Source of the DNA: Achromobacter mucicolens
Lineage (GTDB): Bacteria > Pseudomonadota > Gammaproteobacteria > Burkholderiales > Burkholderiaceae_B
Direction of reading: 5' to 3'
DNA: 64,000 nucleotides
Assembly: GCF_902859725.1 (NCBI RefSeq)
Contig: NZ_CADIJP010000018.1
Coordinates: 62,001 to 126,000 of the forward strand
The translations under genes and the position numbers were made by a program. The notes under the pieces are model-generated. The model searched no databases and was not told the origin of the DNA. It saw nothing but the letters and a program-made list of their open reading frames with translations. Of this stretch, positions 43,875 through 53,328 are shown piece after piece; position 1 is the stretch's first letter; every line of letters begins with the position of its first letter.

Positions 43875-44747
43875 CTAGAGCGTGACCGTCCCTCGCCCGA
43901 TTTCCAGCGCGCGTCCGCCCACCAGGATGCGGCCGTCTGCCGGGACATCGAGCAGCAGGCGGCACGGACGGCCGGTCTGGTCGCCCTGCTCGACCAGCAC
44001 GCTGGCCGGCAGCGCCGCCTTGCGATAGAGCAGCCAGCCGCCCAGGTTGGCGCAGGCCGAACCGGTGCCGGGGTCTTCGTTGATGCCGCCGCCGGGCTTG
44101 GCATAGAAGTAGCGGGACACCACTACCTGCCGCCCCGCCTGAACATTGCCTTCGTCGAAGGCGAACAGATACATCGTCTTGCGCCCCAGGGCGCTGGCCT
44201 GCCAGCGGCTCAGCAGCGATACGTCCGGCACCGCGCGGCGCACTGCATCCACGTTGGCAACCGGCACGAGCAACTGGTCCGCGCCGGTGTCCACCCAGAT
44301 CGGGTCGGCTGCCAGGTCCTCCTCCGACAGTCCCGCCAGTTCCGCGATGCCCGCGCGGTCCAACGCTGGCGTGGCCGTGCGGACGCCGTCCGGACAAGGC
44401 GCGGTGAAGGTCCATGCATCGCCCTGGGCGGTCATGGGCACGACGCCCGCCTGAAACTCCAGCGTCACCGCGTCTTCGGCCTGCCGCAGTTCACGCACGA
44501 CCTGCGCGGTGCCGATGGCCGGATGCCCGGCAAACTTCATTTCAAAACCCGGTGTGAAGACGCGTACGCGCGCGTCGGCCCGCTCGGACGGCAGGATGAA
44601 CGTGGTTTCGGACAGATTGAATTGCGCCGCGAGATTGAGCATGGTGGCGTCATCCATGCCGCGGGCGTCTTCAAAGACACAAAGCTGATTGCCGCTGAAC
44701 GTCGAATCGGCAAAGACGTTGAGAAGTCGGAACGCGTAAGAGGCCAT
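43875..44747 (-). CDS. PhzF family isomerase-like protein
   Basis: 290 residues of the diaminopimelate epimerase-like fold. The conserved glutamate is Glu47 in LSETTF, and FAGHPAIGTA and DPGTGSACANLGGW are the two phosphate/substrate loops of PhzF proteins. Most stand-alone PhzF homologues have no known substrate; no phenazine genes are present here, so phenazine synthesis is not implied. The ATG at 44747 is chosen because the family begins there; the frame continues upstream only antisense to or within ftrD. Confidence 0.88.
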   Translation of the reverse strand: MASYAFRLLNVFADSTFSGNQLCVFEDARGMDDATMLNLAAQFNLSETTFILPSERADARVRVFTPGFEMKFAGHPAIGTAQVVRELRQAEDAVTLEFQAGVVPMTAQGDAWTFTAPCPDGVRTATPALDRAGIAELAGLSEEDLAADPIWVDTGADQLLVPVANVDAVRRAVPDVSLLSRWQASALGRKTMYLFAFDEGNVQAGRQVVVSRYFYAKPGGGINEDPGTGSACANLGGWLLYRKAALPASVLVEQGDQTGRPCRLLLDVPADGRILVGGRALEIGRGTVTL

Positions 44748-44821
44748 GGCGAAAATCTGAAGGGAAAACGCCGGCAGCGCCGGCGCGGTCCCCAACTTTA
44801 TCGCAGCGCTGGCACGCCCGC

Positions 44822-46246
44822 TTACCAGACCGCGAAGAACAGCACCCACGCCAGGCAGAACGGCGCCAGGCCTGCCGCCAGCACCAGGCCCGCGCCGATC
44901 TTGCGCGCCATGCCAACCGGACGCGTGTTCAACAGGCGGGCGTAAAGACGCAGCGTCCACAGCACCGCCAGCGTCAGCAGCGTGAACCGGACCGGCGTCG
45001 CCCATGCCGCCTGCACGCCTTCATGCTTGAGCAGCGTGATCGTCGTGGCGGACAGGCCCAGGAACACGCCAATGCCGGCCGACGGGATCAGCGCCTGCGC
45101 CAGCTTGTGCAAGCCGGCCCGCCCCCAGCGCGATACAGGTGCATGGGCAGCATGGGAATTGAGGGGCGCCTGCGGCACGGGTGCGGCGGGCGCAATGCGG
45201 TCCGCGATCCACAGCGACAGGAACGTCGCGCCGCCCACGCACACCGTGGCGCCGACGACAAATAGCAGGATACCGGCGCCGTCCAGCCACGAGAAGCTGT
45301 CGTTGACGTCGGGGTAATGGGTCAGGATGAACCACGGCGCGTTGTCCATCAGCGGCCACAGGGTGTCGTGCTCGACCAGCCACGTCGCGGCCCACTGCTT
45401 GGCCGTCACGAACCAGGGACTGGCGCTCCAGAGGAACGCGCCGATTGCGATGCCCATCAGGCCGAAGCACAGCAACGCCGTTTGCCACGGGTCGCCATCG
45501 GCCACGTGCACGATCTCTTCCTCGGGCGAGCGCGGCGTCAGCGCGATGGCGCCGCGATAGCCGCTGCAGCGGCCACAGACGTGGCAGTCGCCCGCGCCCT
45601 TCATGTGTCGCAGCGGCACCAGCGGCGCACAGTTGATGGGCTCGATGCGGATGACCGGATGGCGCCACTTCTCTTCGTCGACCTTGAAGTGCCACGGCGC
45701 CAGCTTGGCCAGCAGGTTGAACACGCCATTGACCGGGCACAGGTACTTGCACCACACGCGCTTGCTGCGGCCATAGCGCCAGCCGACGATCATGGCCGCC
45801 ACGGTCGAGCCGCCCAGCACGGCCAGCACCGCCAGCGGGTACTGGTAGACGCTGACGAGCTGCCCGTAGATGGTGGTCAACGCGAAGGCCACGAACGGCC
45901 AGCCGCCCCAGCGCATCCATTTCGGAATGGCGCGGCCCTGGCCGCGCTCGCTGGCCCATTCGGTCAGCATGCCTTCCGGACAGAGCCAGCCGCACCAGGC
46001 GCGTCCCAGGATCGGCATGGAGATCAGCACGAATGGCCACCACACGCCCCAGAACGCGAACTGCGCCACGACGGTCAGGTTGTTGAACACCGACGCCGCG
46101 TTGTCGGGCAGCGGCAGCAGCGCCGGCACGATCAGCAGGAACGCGTACAACGCGACAATGCCCCACTGCAGCTTGCGCAACAGCGGGGCATGGTCACGGA
46201 GGAAGTCGGCGATGCGGGAGGTTGCCCTCCCGAGTGCAGCAGCCAT
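44822..46246 (-). CDS. ftrD: FtrD: polyferredoxin-like membrane protein of ferrous iron transport
   Basis: 474 residues with several transmembrane helices and NapH-like cysteine motifs: CGWLCPEG, CKYLCPVNG and CHVCGRC, which can hold iron-sulfur clusters. In the Bordetella FtrABCD system this is the fourth component, thought to accept electrons from oxidation of iron during uptake through FtrC. The ATG at 46246 has GAAGG seven bases upstream; a TTG two codons earlier is less likely. It is last in the ftrABCD operon. Confidence 0.88.
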   Translation of the reverse strand: MAAALGRATSRIADFLRDHAPLLRKLQWGIVALYAFLLIVPALLPLPDNAASVFNNLTVVAQFAFWGVWWPFVLISMPILGRAWCGWLCPEGMLTEWASERGQGRAIPKWMRWGGWPFVAFALTTIYGQLVSVYQYPLAVLAVLGGSTVAAMIVGWRYGRSKRVWCKYLCPVNGVFNLLAKLAPWHFKVDEEKWRHPVIRIEPINCAPLVPLRHMKGAGDCHVCGRCSGYRGAIALTPRSPEEEIVHVADGDPWQTALLCFGLMGIAIGAFLWSASPWFVTAKQWAATWLVEHDTLWPLMDNAPWFILTHYPDVNDSFSWLDGAGILLFVVGATVCVGGATFLSLWIADRIAPAAPVPQAPLNSHAAHAPVSRWGRAGLHKLAQALIPSAGIGVFLGLSATTITLLKHEGVQAAWATPVRFTLLTLAVLWTLRLYARLLNTRPVGMARKIGAGLVLAAGLAPFCLAWVLFFAVW

Positions 46247-46286
46247 GGTCAAACCTTCAAATATTCAGTCCGGAAAAAAACCGGAA

Positions 46287-47135
46287 TCAGGATGCTCCGC
46301 GGGCGGCGGCCACGGGAGCGGGCCGTCCGCCCGCCCAGCGCAGCAGCGCCCAGACGATGATCCAGTAAGCCACCCAGAGCAGCACCGAAGTCAACGCAGG
46401 CAGCGCGCGGTAACCCGCGAAGTCGGCCAGCACCTTGCCCACGCCCGTGCTGTCGCTGAGCAGCCAGGAACTGTCCCACACCGGGTCCACGAGGGTCGGC
46501 AGGACATCCAGGGAAATCAGGTGATCCAGCCCGCCCACCAGCAGCGAGCCGGCCAGGAGCAGCAGCAGGATTTCGGTCACGAAGAAGAAGCGGCGCCACG
46601 TGATGAGCTTGCCGCCCAGTTGCAGCAGCCAGAACGTCAGCAGCGCCACGGCGAAACCGGCGACGCCGGCGACGGCCAGCATCAGCATGTCGCCGCCGCC
46701 CTCGCCCGCCGACACCGTGCCGTACAGAAACACCACGGTCTCGCTGCCTTCGCGGGCGACGGCGATGGCAACCAGCACCAGGAGGCCCCACCAGTTGTCG
46801 TTCGCCACCGAGGCGCGCGCCCCGCTTTCGAGTTCGCCCTTGAGCGTGCGGCCGTGCGTTTTCATCCACACGACCATCTGCACCACCAGCGCGCACGCCG
46901 CCAGCGACATGATGGCCTGGAACCATTCCTGGCCTTCATCGCTGAGCCAGGAGGACACGCCCAGCAGCACCAACGCCAGCGCGACGGCCAGCGCCAGCCC
47001 GGCCGCGACGCCGCCCCACAGGTAGGGCAGGCCGCGCTTGCCTTCCGGCGTGGCGCGCAGCCAGGTGTACAGGATGCCCACCACGAGCAGGGCTTCGACG
47101 CTTTCGCGCCAGACGATGAAAAGTACCTGTTCCAT
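46287..47135 (-). CDS. ftrC: FtrC: FTR1-family iron permease
   Basis: 282 residues, about seven transmembrane helices, and the two RExxE iron-passage motifs of FTR1/EfeU permeases: RESVE near the N-terminus and REGSE in the middle. Carries iron across the inner membrane after oxidation. It follows ftrB by 14 bases. Confidence 0.93.
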   Translation of the reverse strand: MEQVLFIVWRESVEALLVVGILYTWLRATPEGKRGLPYLWGGVAAGLALAVALALVLLGVSSWLSDEGQEWFQAIMSLAACALVVQMVVWMKTHGRTLKGELESGARASVANDNWWGLLVLVAIAVAREGSETVVFLYGTVSAGEGGGDMLMLAVAGVAGFAVALLTFWLLQLGGKLITWRRFFFVTEILLLLLAGSLLVGGLDHLISLDVLPTLVDPVWDSSWLLSDSTGVGKVLADFAGYRALPALTSVLLWVAYWIIVWALLRWAGGRPAPVAAARGAS

Positions 47136-47149
47136 GCTTTGGTGCCGCG

Positions 47150-47503
47150 TTATTCCTTGGGCTTGACGACCAAGGTGCCTTTCACGCTCTGGTGAAAGTC
47201 GTCAAAAAAGGGATACTCGCCCGGACGCGAGATGGTGATGACCACGAAGGATTTCACCCCCGGTCCCAGGACTTTTTCCTTGCGCAGCGGAATGCTTTCG
47301 AATTCCACCGGCTCATTGCTTTCATTGATGAGTTCGATCTTGAAGCGGCCCGCCGGGACCTCGAGCGTGGCGGGCTCGAATGTGCCGTCGGGCTTGAACC
47401 GCAAGGTGAACGTGGGCAGCTCGTCCGCCTGCGCGGGCGCCATGCCCGCCACGCCGGCCAGGCCGATCAGCATTGCGGCAAGTACGCGAAGCAGGCGGCG
47501 CAC
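47150..47503 (-). CDS. ftrB: FtrB: periplasmic cupredoxin-like protein
   Basis: 117 residues with a signal peptide (about 1-27, ending AQA) and a cupredoxin-like beta domain ending in PGEYPFFDDFHQSVKGTLVV, which resembles the EfeO-type cupredoxin domain. Probably oxidises or passes ferrous iron to FtrC. GTG start at 47501-47503, two bases after the ftrA stop. Confidence 0.87.
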   Translation of the reverse strand: MRRLLRVLAAMLIGLAGVAGMAPAQADELPTFTLRFKPDGTFEPATLEVPAGRFKIELINESNEPVEFESIPLRKEKVLGPGVKSFVVITISRPGEYPFFDDFHQSVKGTLVVKPKE

Positions 47504-47505
47504 GA

Positions 47506-48042
47506 TCAGTAACCGCCCTTCTTGCCGGTGCCGGCGTACACGAACTCATATTCCAGGTCGAACGGCTCGAACCAGTCGGCCACCCCGGTTTCCTTGTCGA
47601 CGTGGCGGCCGAAGTGGCTCATCTTGTTCGCGGTCGGCGGCAGAATCGTGTACTTGAGCTTGTACTTGCCCGGGCCTTCCAGCTTGATGTTTTCGCCGTA
47701 GTGCGGGCCGTCGTTGGCGACCATCGGCATGAACGTGCCCTTCTGGACGTTCTGGCTGCCGACCTTCTGGATCTCGTAGTTCACGACCAGGTAAGGCACC
47801 CATTCGCCTTCCGGAAAGCCCGTCTTGTTGCCGGCAGTGGCGTGGATGTCGGCCTCCAGGTGCACATCGGAATCCTTGGCCGGACGCATCATTCCGGGCG
47901 GATCCATTTCGATCGGCTGCAGGTACACCGCGCCGATTTCCATTCCGCCCTTCTCGACAGGCTTGCCGATGGGGTATTCGGCCGCATGGGCGGCGGACAC
48001 GCTCAACGCGACAATGGCCAGCGCCAAGGCTTTCTTGATCAT
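47506..48042 (-). CDS. ftrA: FtrA: P19-like periplasmic iron-binding protein
   Basis: 178 residues: signal peptide (about 1-21, ending AHA) and a P19/Tp34 domain with GGMEIGAVYLQPIEM, HLEADIHA and HFGRHVDKETGV, where Met and His residues bind copper and iron. It is the first gene of ftrABCD and delivers ferrous iron in the periplasm. The start at 48042 has AAGGA eight bases upstream; an ATG at 48048 is too close to it. The upstream region shows an AT-rich stretch but no clear Fur box. Confidence 0.9.
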   Translation of the reverse strand: MIKKALALAIVALSVSAAHAAEYPIGKPVEKGGMEIGAVYLQPIEMDPPGMMRPAKDSDVHLEADIHATAGNKTGFPEGEWVPYLVVNYEIQKVGSQNVQKGTFMPMVANDGPHYGENIKLEGPGKYKLKYTILPPTANKMSHFGRHVDKETGVADWFEPFDLEYEFVYAGTGKKGGY

Positions 48043-48187
48043 GTGCATAATCCTTGAGACACAAAAGAAAATAGCGGCTCTCAAAACACAAACAAGAACC
48101 GTTTTCATTAATTTAGTGGATTTTGCTGACACAACCCTGAACCTGGGCCGACTAAAAGTGCCGGATCATTGCGTTCAGTCAATTGGC

Positions 48188-48224
48188 AAAAAGCCGCCTT
48201 GGCATTCGCCAAGGCGGCTTTTTT
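48188..48224 (-). terminator. terminator of phaR, bidirectional form
   Basis: AAAAAGCCGCCTTGGC (48188-48203) pairs perfectly with GCCAAGGCGGCTTTTT (48208-48223) around ATTC. On the minus strand it lies 40 bases after the phaR stop and provides a T run. Confidence 0.9.
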
Positions 48225-48263
48225 GCACTGCGGCGGGCCACATCGGCCCGGCATCCGGCGGGA

Positions 48264-48830
48264 TTACTTGCGGCCGGAGCCCGGGTTGCTGCCCGGCGTG
48301 AACGGGAAGGTCGAGAACATGGCGCGGGTCTGATCCTGCATCTGGTCCTGCATCTGCACGAACAGGTTTTTGCTCTGGTCGATGTAGTTGTTCATCATGT
48401 TCTGCAGCATCGGCGTCTGCACATTCATGAACTGCGTCCAGGCTTCCGGCCCGAACTGGCTGCCGTACAGGCCCTTGGACTGCTCGGCCATGCGCTGCTG
48501 GATCTCCATGAAGGCCTGGATGTTCTTCTCGAGGTAAGAACCCATGATGCCTTGCATGGCGTGGCCGTAGAAACGGATGATCTGCGACAGCATGTTCGAA
48601 GAGAACATGGGCATGCCGCCGCTCTCCTCTTCAAGGATGATCTGCAAGAGAATGCTGCGCGTGAGGTCTTCGCTGCTCTTGGCGTCGACGACCTGGAATT
48701 CCTCGTTGGCCAGGACCAGTTGCTTGACATCTGCCAGGGTGATGTAGGTGCTGGTCCGGGTGTCGTATAAGCGACGGTTGGGGTATTTTTTAATCAGGCG
48801 CAGGCTGGCGCCGGGTTGTGCTTGCGTCAT
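48264..48830 (-). CDS. phaR: polyhydroxyalkanoate synthesis repressor
   Basis: 188 residues. The N-terminal DNA-binding domain with IKKYPNRRLYDT and the PHB-accumulation domain with QIIRFYGHAMQGIMGSYLEK are diagnostic for PhaR, which represses phasin genes and binds PHB granules. The tail is rich in Met and Gln (FVQMQDQMQDQ). It lies downstream of phaB on the same strand after 119 bases and has its own terminator. Confidence 0.95.
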   Translation of the reverse strand: MTQAQPGASLRLIKKYPNRRLYDTRTSTYITLADVKQLVLANEEFQVVDAKSSEDLTRSILLQIILEEESGGMPMFSSNMLSQIIRFYGHAMQGIMGSYLEKNIQAFMEIQQRMAEQSKGLYGSQFGPEAWTQFMNVQTPMLQNMMNNYIDQSKNLFVQMQDQMQDQTRAMFSTFPFTPGSNPGSGRK

Positions 48831-48949
48831 GGTTGTCCCCGGATCGGGCGATCTCTTTAGGCTTCGAATAATGTGAGTGTAATGCCGTACGGCCCTCTGC
48901 CCGAAGCCGTACAGCGCCAGCGGGCCGCCCAGGGGCGGCCCACATCGCG

Positions 48950-49687
48950 TCAGCCCATGTGCAGGCCGCCGTTAAGCGAGAAATCCGCGCCGGTCGAAAA
49001 GCCGGATTCATCGGACGCCAGCCACGAGGTCATGGAGGCGATTTCCTCCGGCGTGCCAAGGCGGCGCACCGGAATGGTGGCAATGATCTTTTCCAGCACG
49101 TCCGGCCGGATGGCGCGAACCATGTCGGTGCCGATGTATCCCGGCGAGATCGTGTTGACGGTCACACCCTTGCTGGCCACTTCCTGCGCCAGCGCCATCG
49201 TGAATCCATGGATGCCAGCCTTTGCCGTGGAGTAGTTGGTCTGGCCGAACTGACCCTTCTGGCCGTTGACCGAGCTGATGTTGATGATCCGCCCCCACTG
49301 GCGCTCGACCATGCCGTCGATGACCTGTTTGGTCACGTTGAACAGGCTGTTCAGGTTGGTGTCGATGACCGCGCGCCAATCGTCGGCGCTCATCTTCCGG
49401 AACAACCCGTCGCGAGTGATGCCCGCGTTGTTGACCAGCACATCCACCGGCCCGAGATCGGCCGTCACCTTTTCAAAGGCGGCAACGGTGGAGTCCCAAT
49501 CGGACACATTGCCCACCGACGCGTAGAACGTAAAACCCTGTGCGGCCTGCTCATCCAGCCATTGCTGGTAGTTGCGGCTGGGGCCGCAACCTGCCACGAC
49601 GCGAAAGCCATCCTTGGCCAAGCGCTGGCAAATAGAGGTGCCGATCCCGCCCATCCCGCCTGTTACGTAAGCCAGTTTTCCGCTCAT
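48950..49687 (-). CDS. phaB: acetoacetyl-CoA reductase
   Basis: 245-residue short-chain dehydrogenase: TGGMGGIG cofactor loop near residue 10, active-site SSVNGQKGQFGQTNYSTAKAG with Ser, Tyr and Lys in place, and the PhaB-typical GRIINISS. It makes (R)-3-hydroxybutyryl-CoA with NADPH for PHB synthesis. AGGAGGAAG precedes the ATG. It follows phaC by 78 bases. No phaA thiolase lies beside it in the window. Confidence 0.95.
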   Translation of the reverse strand: MSGKLAYVTGGMGGIGTSICQRLAKDGFRVVAGCGPSRNYQQWLDEQAAQGFTFYASVGNVSDWDSTVAAFEKVTADLGPVDVLVNNAGITRDGLFRKMSADDWRAVIDTNLNSLFNVTKQVIDGMVERQWGRIINISSVNGQKGQFGQTNYSTAKAGIHGFTMALAQEVASKGVTVNTISPGYIGTDMVRAIRPDVLEKIIATIPVRRLGTPEEIASMTSWLASDESGFSTGADFSLNGGLHMG

Positions 49688-49765
49688 TGGACTTCCTCCT
49701 GTGTGCGACGGACGCCTCGTTGATTAAACATCTTTCTGCCGGGAACCGGACCGCGGTGCGCGGTA

Positions 49766-51400
49766 TCAGGCCGCCCGGACCTTTACATATCTGCCAGGCG
49801 CCGGCTCGATCGGCCGGTACTTGGCATTGCCTGCCTTTGTCCTCGCCTTGATCTGCTTGCCCGAATGGTCTGCCAGCCAACTGGTCCAATCGGGCCACCA
49901 GCTGCCGGGGTGCTCCACCGCCTGCGAAAACCAGGTGTTGGGGTCGCCGGGCAGCGGCTGGCTTTGCTGTTCGAGCGCATCGGCCACCCAGTAGCTGCGG
50001 CGCTTCTTGGCGGGCGGATTGACCACGCCCGCGATGTGGCCGGACGCGCCCAGCACGAAGCGCTGCGGCCCGCGAAGCACCTGCGTGGACGCGTAGGCCG
50101 ACACCCACGGCACGATGTGGTCCTCGCGCGAGCCGAATATATAGACGGGCATGCGCAGGCGCGTCAGGTCCAGCGGCAGGCCGGCGGCCTGCGCGCGGCC
50201 CGGCACCTTGAGATTGTTCTCGAGGTAGGTATTGCGGAAATACCAGGAAAAGAAAGGCCCCGGCAGATTCGTGCTGTCGCCATTCCAGAACAGGAGGTCG
50301 AAGGCCGGAGGCTTTTGCCCCTTGAGGTAGTTGCCCACCACGTAGTTCCAGACCAGTTCGTTGGGCCGCAGGAACGAGAAGGTGGTGGCGAGATCGCGGC
50401 CCGGCATCAGGCCGCCGTTGCCCAATTGATGATCGCGCATCAGCGCGTGGGCCTCGTCGACGAACACGTTCAGGATGCCGGTGTCGTGGAAATCGAGCAG
50501 CGAAGTCAGCAGCGTCAGCGACGCCACCGGGTGCTCGCCGCGCGCTTCGGCCAGCGCCAGCGCCGAGGCCAGCATCGTACCGCCCACGCAAAAGCCCAGC
50601 GCATTGACCTGCGGCTGCTTGGTGATGTCGCTGGCCACGCGCAGCGCCTGCAGCACCGCGTCGTCCAGGTAGTCGGACCAGGTGGCGCGGTCCACGCCGT
50701 CGGTATCGGAAGTGACCGGATTGCGCCAGGAAATCAGGAAGACCGTGTAGCCCTGCCCCACCGCGTGGCGCACGAAGGAGTTCTCGGGCTGCAGGTCCAG
50801 GATGTAGAACTTGTTGATGTTCGGCGGCACGATGACCAGCGGCCGGTCGTACACGGTGGCGGTCGAGGGCGCGTACTGGATCAGCTGGAACAGCTTGTTT
50901 TCGAACACCACGTCGCCGGGCGTCGTGGCCACGTTGCGGCCGATCTCGAACTGCGACTCGTCGGTCTGGGTAATGCGGCCCTTCTGCACGTCGCCCAACA
51001 GATTGGCCAGCCCTTCGTTCAACGCTCGGCCCGCGCTTTCGACGATGGACTGCTGGGCATCGGGATTGAGCGCCAGGAAATTGGCCGGCGACAGCGCGTC
51101 GACCCACTGCATGATCGAGAATCGAAGACGGTCGCGCATGGGCTCGCTGACCTGCGCGGCATCGACCATGCGCTGCATGGCGCGCGCGGACAGCAGATAC
51201 GTGTGCGCCAGGAGCAGGTGCGAAGCATTCGCCGCCCAGGCGTCGCCGGAGAAACGGCGATCGGACGGCGGCGCCAGCGCGCCACGCCGGGCATCGTCGC
51301 AAAGGCGTTGCCATTCGCGCGAGAACTCTGCCTGGATGTCAGCCAGGACTTCCGGTGCCACGCTCACCGGAATGGGACCTGCGGAGAGATTGGCATTCAC
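49766..51400 (-). CDS. phaC: class I poly(3-hydroxyalkanoate) synthase
   Basis: 544 residues of the alpha/beta hydrolase fold. The lipase-box-like GFCVGG places the catalytic Cys at residue 271, with Asp in GSREDHIVPW and His in GASGHIAGVVNPP. PPNINKFYILDL and the absence of a PhaE/PhaR partner mark class I, which polymerises short-chain hydroxyacyl-CoA. First gene of phaC-phaB(-phaR). Length is slightly below the ~590 of Cupriavidus PhaC because of a shorter N-terminus. Confidence 0.95.
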   Translation of the reverse strand: MNANLSAGPIPVSVAPEVLADIQAEFSREWQRLCDDARRGALAPPSDRRFSGDAWAANASHLLLAHTYLLSARAMQRMVDAAQVSEPMRDRLRFSIMQWVDALSPANFLALNPDAQQSIVESAGRALNEGLANLLGDVQKGRITQTDESQFEIGRNVATTPGDVVFENKLFQLIQYAPSTATVYDRPLVIVPPNINKFYILDLQPENSFVRHAVGQGYTVFLISWRNPVTSDTDGVDRATWSDYLDDAVLQALRVASDITKQPQVNALGFCVGGTMLASALALAEARGEHPVASLTLLTSLLDFHDTGILNVFVDEAHALMRDHQLGNGGLMPGRDLATTFSFLRPNELVWNYVVGNYLKGQKPPAFDLLFWNGDSTNLPGPFFSWYFRNTYLENNLKVPGRAQAAGLPLDLTRLRMPVYIFGSREDHIVPWVSAYASTQVLRGPQRFVLGASGHIAGVVNPPAKKRRSYWVADALEQQSQPLPGDPNTWFSQAVEHPGSWWPDWTSWLADHSGKQIKARTKAGNAKYRPIEPAPGRYVKVRAA

Positions 51401-51524
51401 TTCGACACCTTGTTATCGAAACTTCGCGATTGATGTTGCATTCCGGGTTCAGGACTGTCAATGCGGGTATACAAGGAGGCTTACTACGGTAAAACGCAAG
51501 CCCGGCCCCGGCCTTTGCGCGACG

Positions 51525-52289
51525 TCAAACCGGGCTCAACCAGGCCAGCAGCGCCATGCGTCCGGTCACCCCATCACGGCGGTAGGAAAAGTACCGGTCC
51601 GCGCGGGTCACCGTGCATTCCCCGCTGAGGGACACCTCTTGTACCCCGGCACGCCGCAGCCGGAAATCGGCCAATCCGGCGAGGTCGGCCAGCCATTTGC
51701 CGGCAAGGCCGGGGCGCGGCGCAAAAAAGCGCGTCGTAGCCGGGTCGTCGGCGGTGAAGGCGTCCAGCACGTCCTGCCCGACTTCGAAGTGCTGCGGCCC
51801 GATGCCGGGTCCGACCCAGGCGCGCCAGCCGGACGCCTGCGACGCCTTGGTCCGCATCGCCTGCAGCGTGTTTTCAAGCACCCCGCCCGCCAGGCCGCGC
51901 CAGCCGGCGTGCGCCGCACCCAGCACCGTGCCCTCGGCATCGGCAATGACCACCGGCAGGCAATCGGCCACCATGACGGCCAGCACGCGGCCGGGCTGGG
52001 CCGTGACGCTGGCGTCGACCGCGGGCTCGGCCGGCACATCCGGCGCGTCCGCATCCACGACCTCGCTGCCATGAACCTGGCGCAACCAGAGGGGATCGGC
52101 GGACACTGCGGCGCGCACCCGGCGCCGGTTCTCGGCCACGGCCTCGGGGTTGTCCTCGGCACGCAGGCCCAGATTGAGGGTGTCGTGCGGGGCCACGCCC
52201 ACGCCGCCGGCGCGGGTCGTGCAGAAGTAGCTCACGCCCTGCCAGTCGGGCCCCGTCACGACGGGCAGGCCTGCGATCAGGCGTTCCAT
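51525..52289 (-). CDS. pgeF: laccase-domain purine nucleosidase / peptidoglycan editing factor PgeF (YfiH)
   Basis: 254 residues. RQVHGSEV, VADCLPVV and AAHAGWRGLAGGV supply the zinc/copper-binding His and Cys residues of the YfiH family. Members were called polyphenol oxidases; E. coli YfiH corrects cell-wall precursors mis-made by MurC, and relatives act on purine nucleosides. The ATG at 52289 lies within the end of rluD, an overlap of 13 bases, so the two are co-transcribed. Confidence 0.92.
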   Translation of the reverse strand: MERLIAGLPVVTGPDWQGVSYFCTTRAGGVGVAPHDTLNLGLRAEDNPEAVAENRRRVRAAVSADPLWLRQVHGSEVVDADAPDVPAEPAVDASVTAQPGRVLAVMVADCLPVVIADAEGTVLGAAHAGWRGLAGGVLENTLQAMRTKASQASGWRAWVGPGIGPQHFEVGQDVLDAFTADDPATTRFFAPRPGLAGKWLADLAGLADFRLRRAGVQEVSLSGECTVTRADRYFSYRRDGVTGRMALLAWLSPV

Positions 52290-53275
52290 GCAATGTTCTC
52301 CTGGACCTGCGCCATGTCGGCGGGCACGGGCGCGGCGAACTGGACGTCGCCCTTGCCGCCCGGATCGTCGAAATGCAGCGCGCGGGCGTGCAGCATCTGG
52401 CGCACTGCCCCCGCGATGTTCTTGCCGCCGTAGATCGTGTCGGCCAGCAGGGGGTGCCCCAGGCTGGCCATGTGCACGCGGATCTGGTGGGTGCGCCCCG
52501 TTTCCAGGCGGCACACCACTTCGGTCACCCGCCCGCCCGGATCGACCGAGCCGCGGCGGGCCGGCGCGTAATTCGTGATGGCCGGCTTGGGCGCGACGGG
52601 GCGCTCGACGCTCATGCGCACCGGCACGCGCGGATCGCGCCCGATGGCGCGGTCGACCTTGCCCGCAGCGGCCAGCCATCCATGCGCCAGCGCCACGTAC
52701 TCGCGGCCCATGGTGCGCGCCTGAAGCTGGCGCACGAGGTGAGTCTGGGCGATGTCGTTGCGGGCCACCACCATCAGGCCGGAGGTGTCCTTGTCCAACC
52801 GGTGCACGATGCCCGCACGGGCGACCTGCGCAAGTTCCGGATAGCGATGCAGCAGGCCGTTGAGCAGCGTGCCGCTCCAGTTGCCGGCGCCCGGGTGGGT
52901 GACCAGGCCCGCCGGCTTGTTGACGACGATCCAGTCGGGGCTTTCGGCCACCACGCCGAATTCCACGGGTTCAGGCGTGAAGGCCTGCGCGTCGGGCGCG
53001 GGCTGGGCCCAGATGGTGAGTTCGTCGCCAGGGCCGACTGTCTGGCGGATCTTGCCCGGCGTCCCGTTGACCAGGACGTTGCCGGATTCGATCCAGCCTT
53101 GCAGGCGATTGCGGGAATGGTCGGGCAAGAGGCCCGCCAGGACCTTGTCCAGCCGGTCAGCGCGCGTGGCCGACGGCACGGTTACAAGTTGCGGCTCGGG
53201 GCGGCCGGATTCGTCGAGATTTTCGTCGGCGCTCTCGTCGGAAACAAGATCTGCGCGGGCGGCTGTATCAGACAT
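52277..53275 (-). CDS. rluD: 23S rRNA pseudouridine synthase D
   Basis: 332 residues: an N-terminal S4-like RNA-binding domain (about 30-105, with NRLQGWIESGNVLVNG) and the RluA-type catalytic domain with HRLDKDTSGLMVVARN, whose Asp is the catalytic residue. It modifies helix 69 of 23S rRNA. The rluD-pgeF order and the divergent bamD gene are a widely conserved arrangement in proteobacteria, which supports RluD rather than another RluA-family member. Confidence 0.94.
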   Translation of the reverse strand: MSDTAARADLVSDESADENLDESGRPEPQLVTVPSATRADRLDKVLAGLLPDHSRNRLQGWIESGNVLVNGTPGKIRQTVGPGDELTIWAQPAPDAQAFTPEPVEFGVVAESPDWIVVNKPAGLVTHPGAGNWSGTLLNGLLHRYPELAQVARAGIVHRLDKDTSGLMVVARNDIAQTHLVRQLQARTMGREYVALAHGWLAAAGKVDRAIGRDPRVPVRMSVERPVAPKPAITNYAPARRGSVDPGGRVTEVVCRLETGRTHQIRVHMASLGHPLLADTIYGGKNIAGAVRQMLHARALHFDDPGGKGDVQFAAPVPADMAQVQENIAWNA

Positions 53276-53328
53276 GGAGACAAATCATATAATCAGCCTG
53301 CCATGCTAACACCAAGGATACGATTCTC

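Noticed and set aside
43875-44747. PhzF-like gene as a sign of a phenazine pathway.
   Set aside because: No other phz gene is nearby; isolated PhzF homologues are widespread and unrelated to phenazines.
48043-48180. Fur box upstream of ftrA in the AT-rich stretch around 48090-48120.
   Set aside because: Only a partial match with poor symmetry; not strong enough to list as a site.
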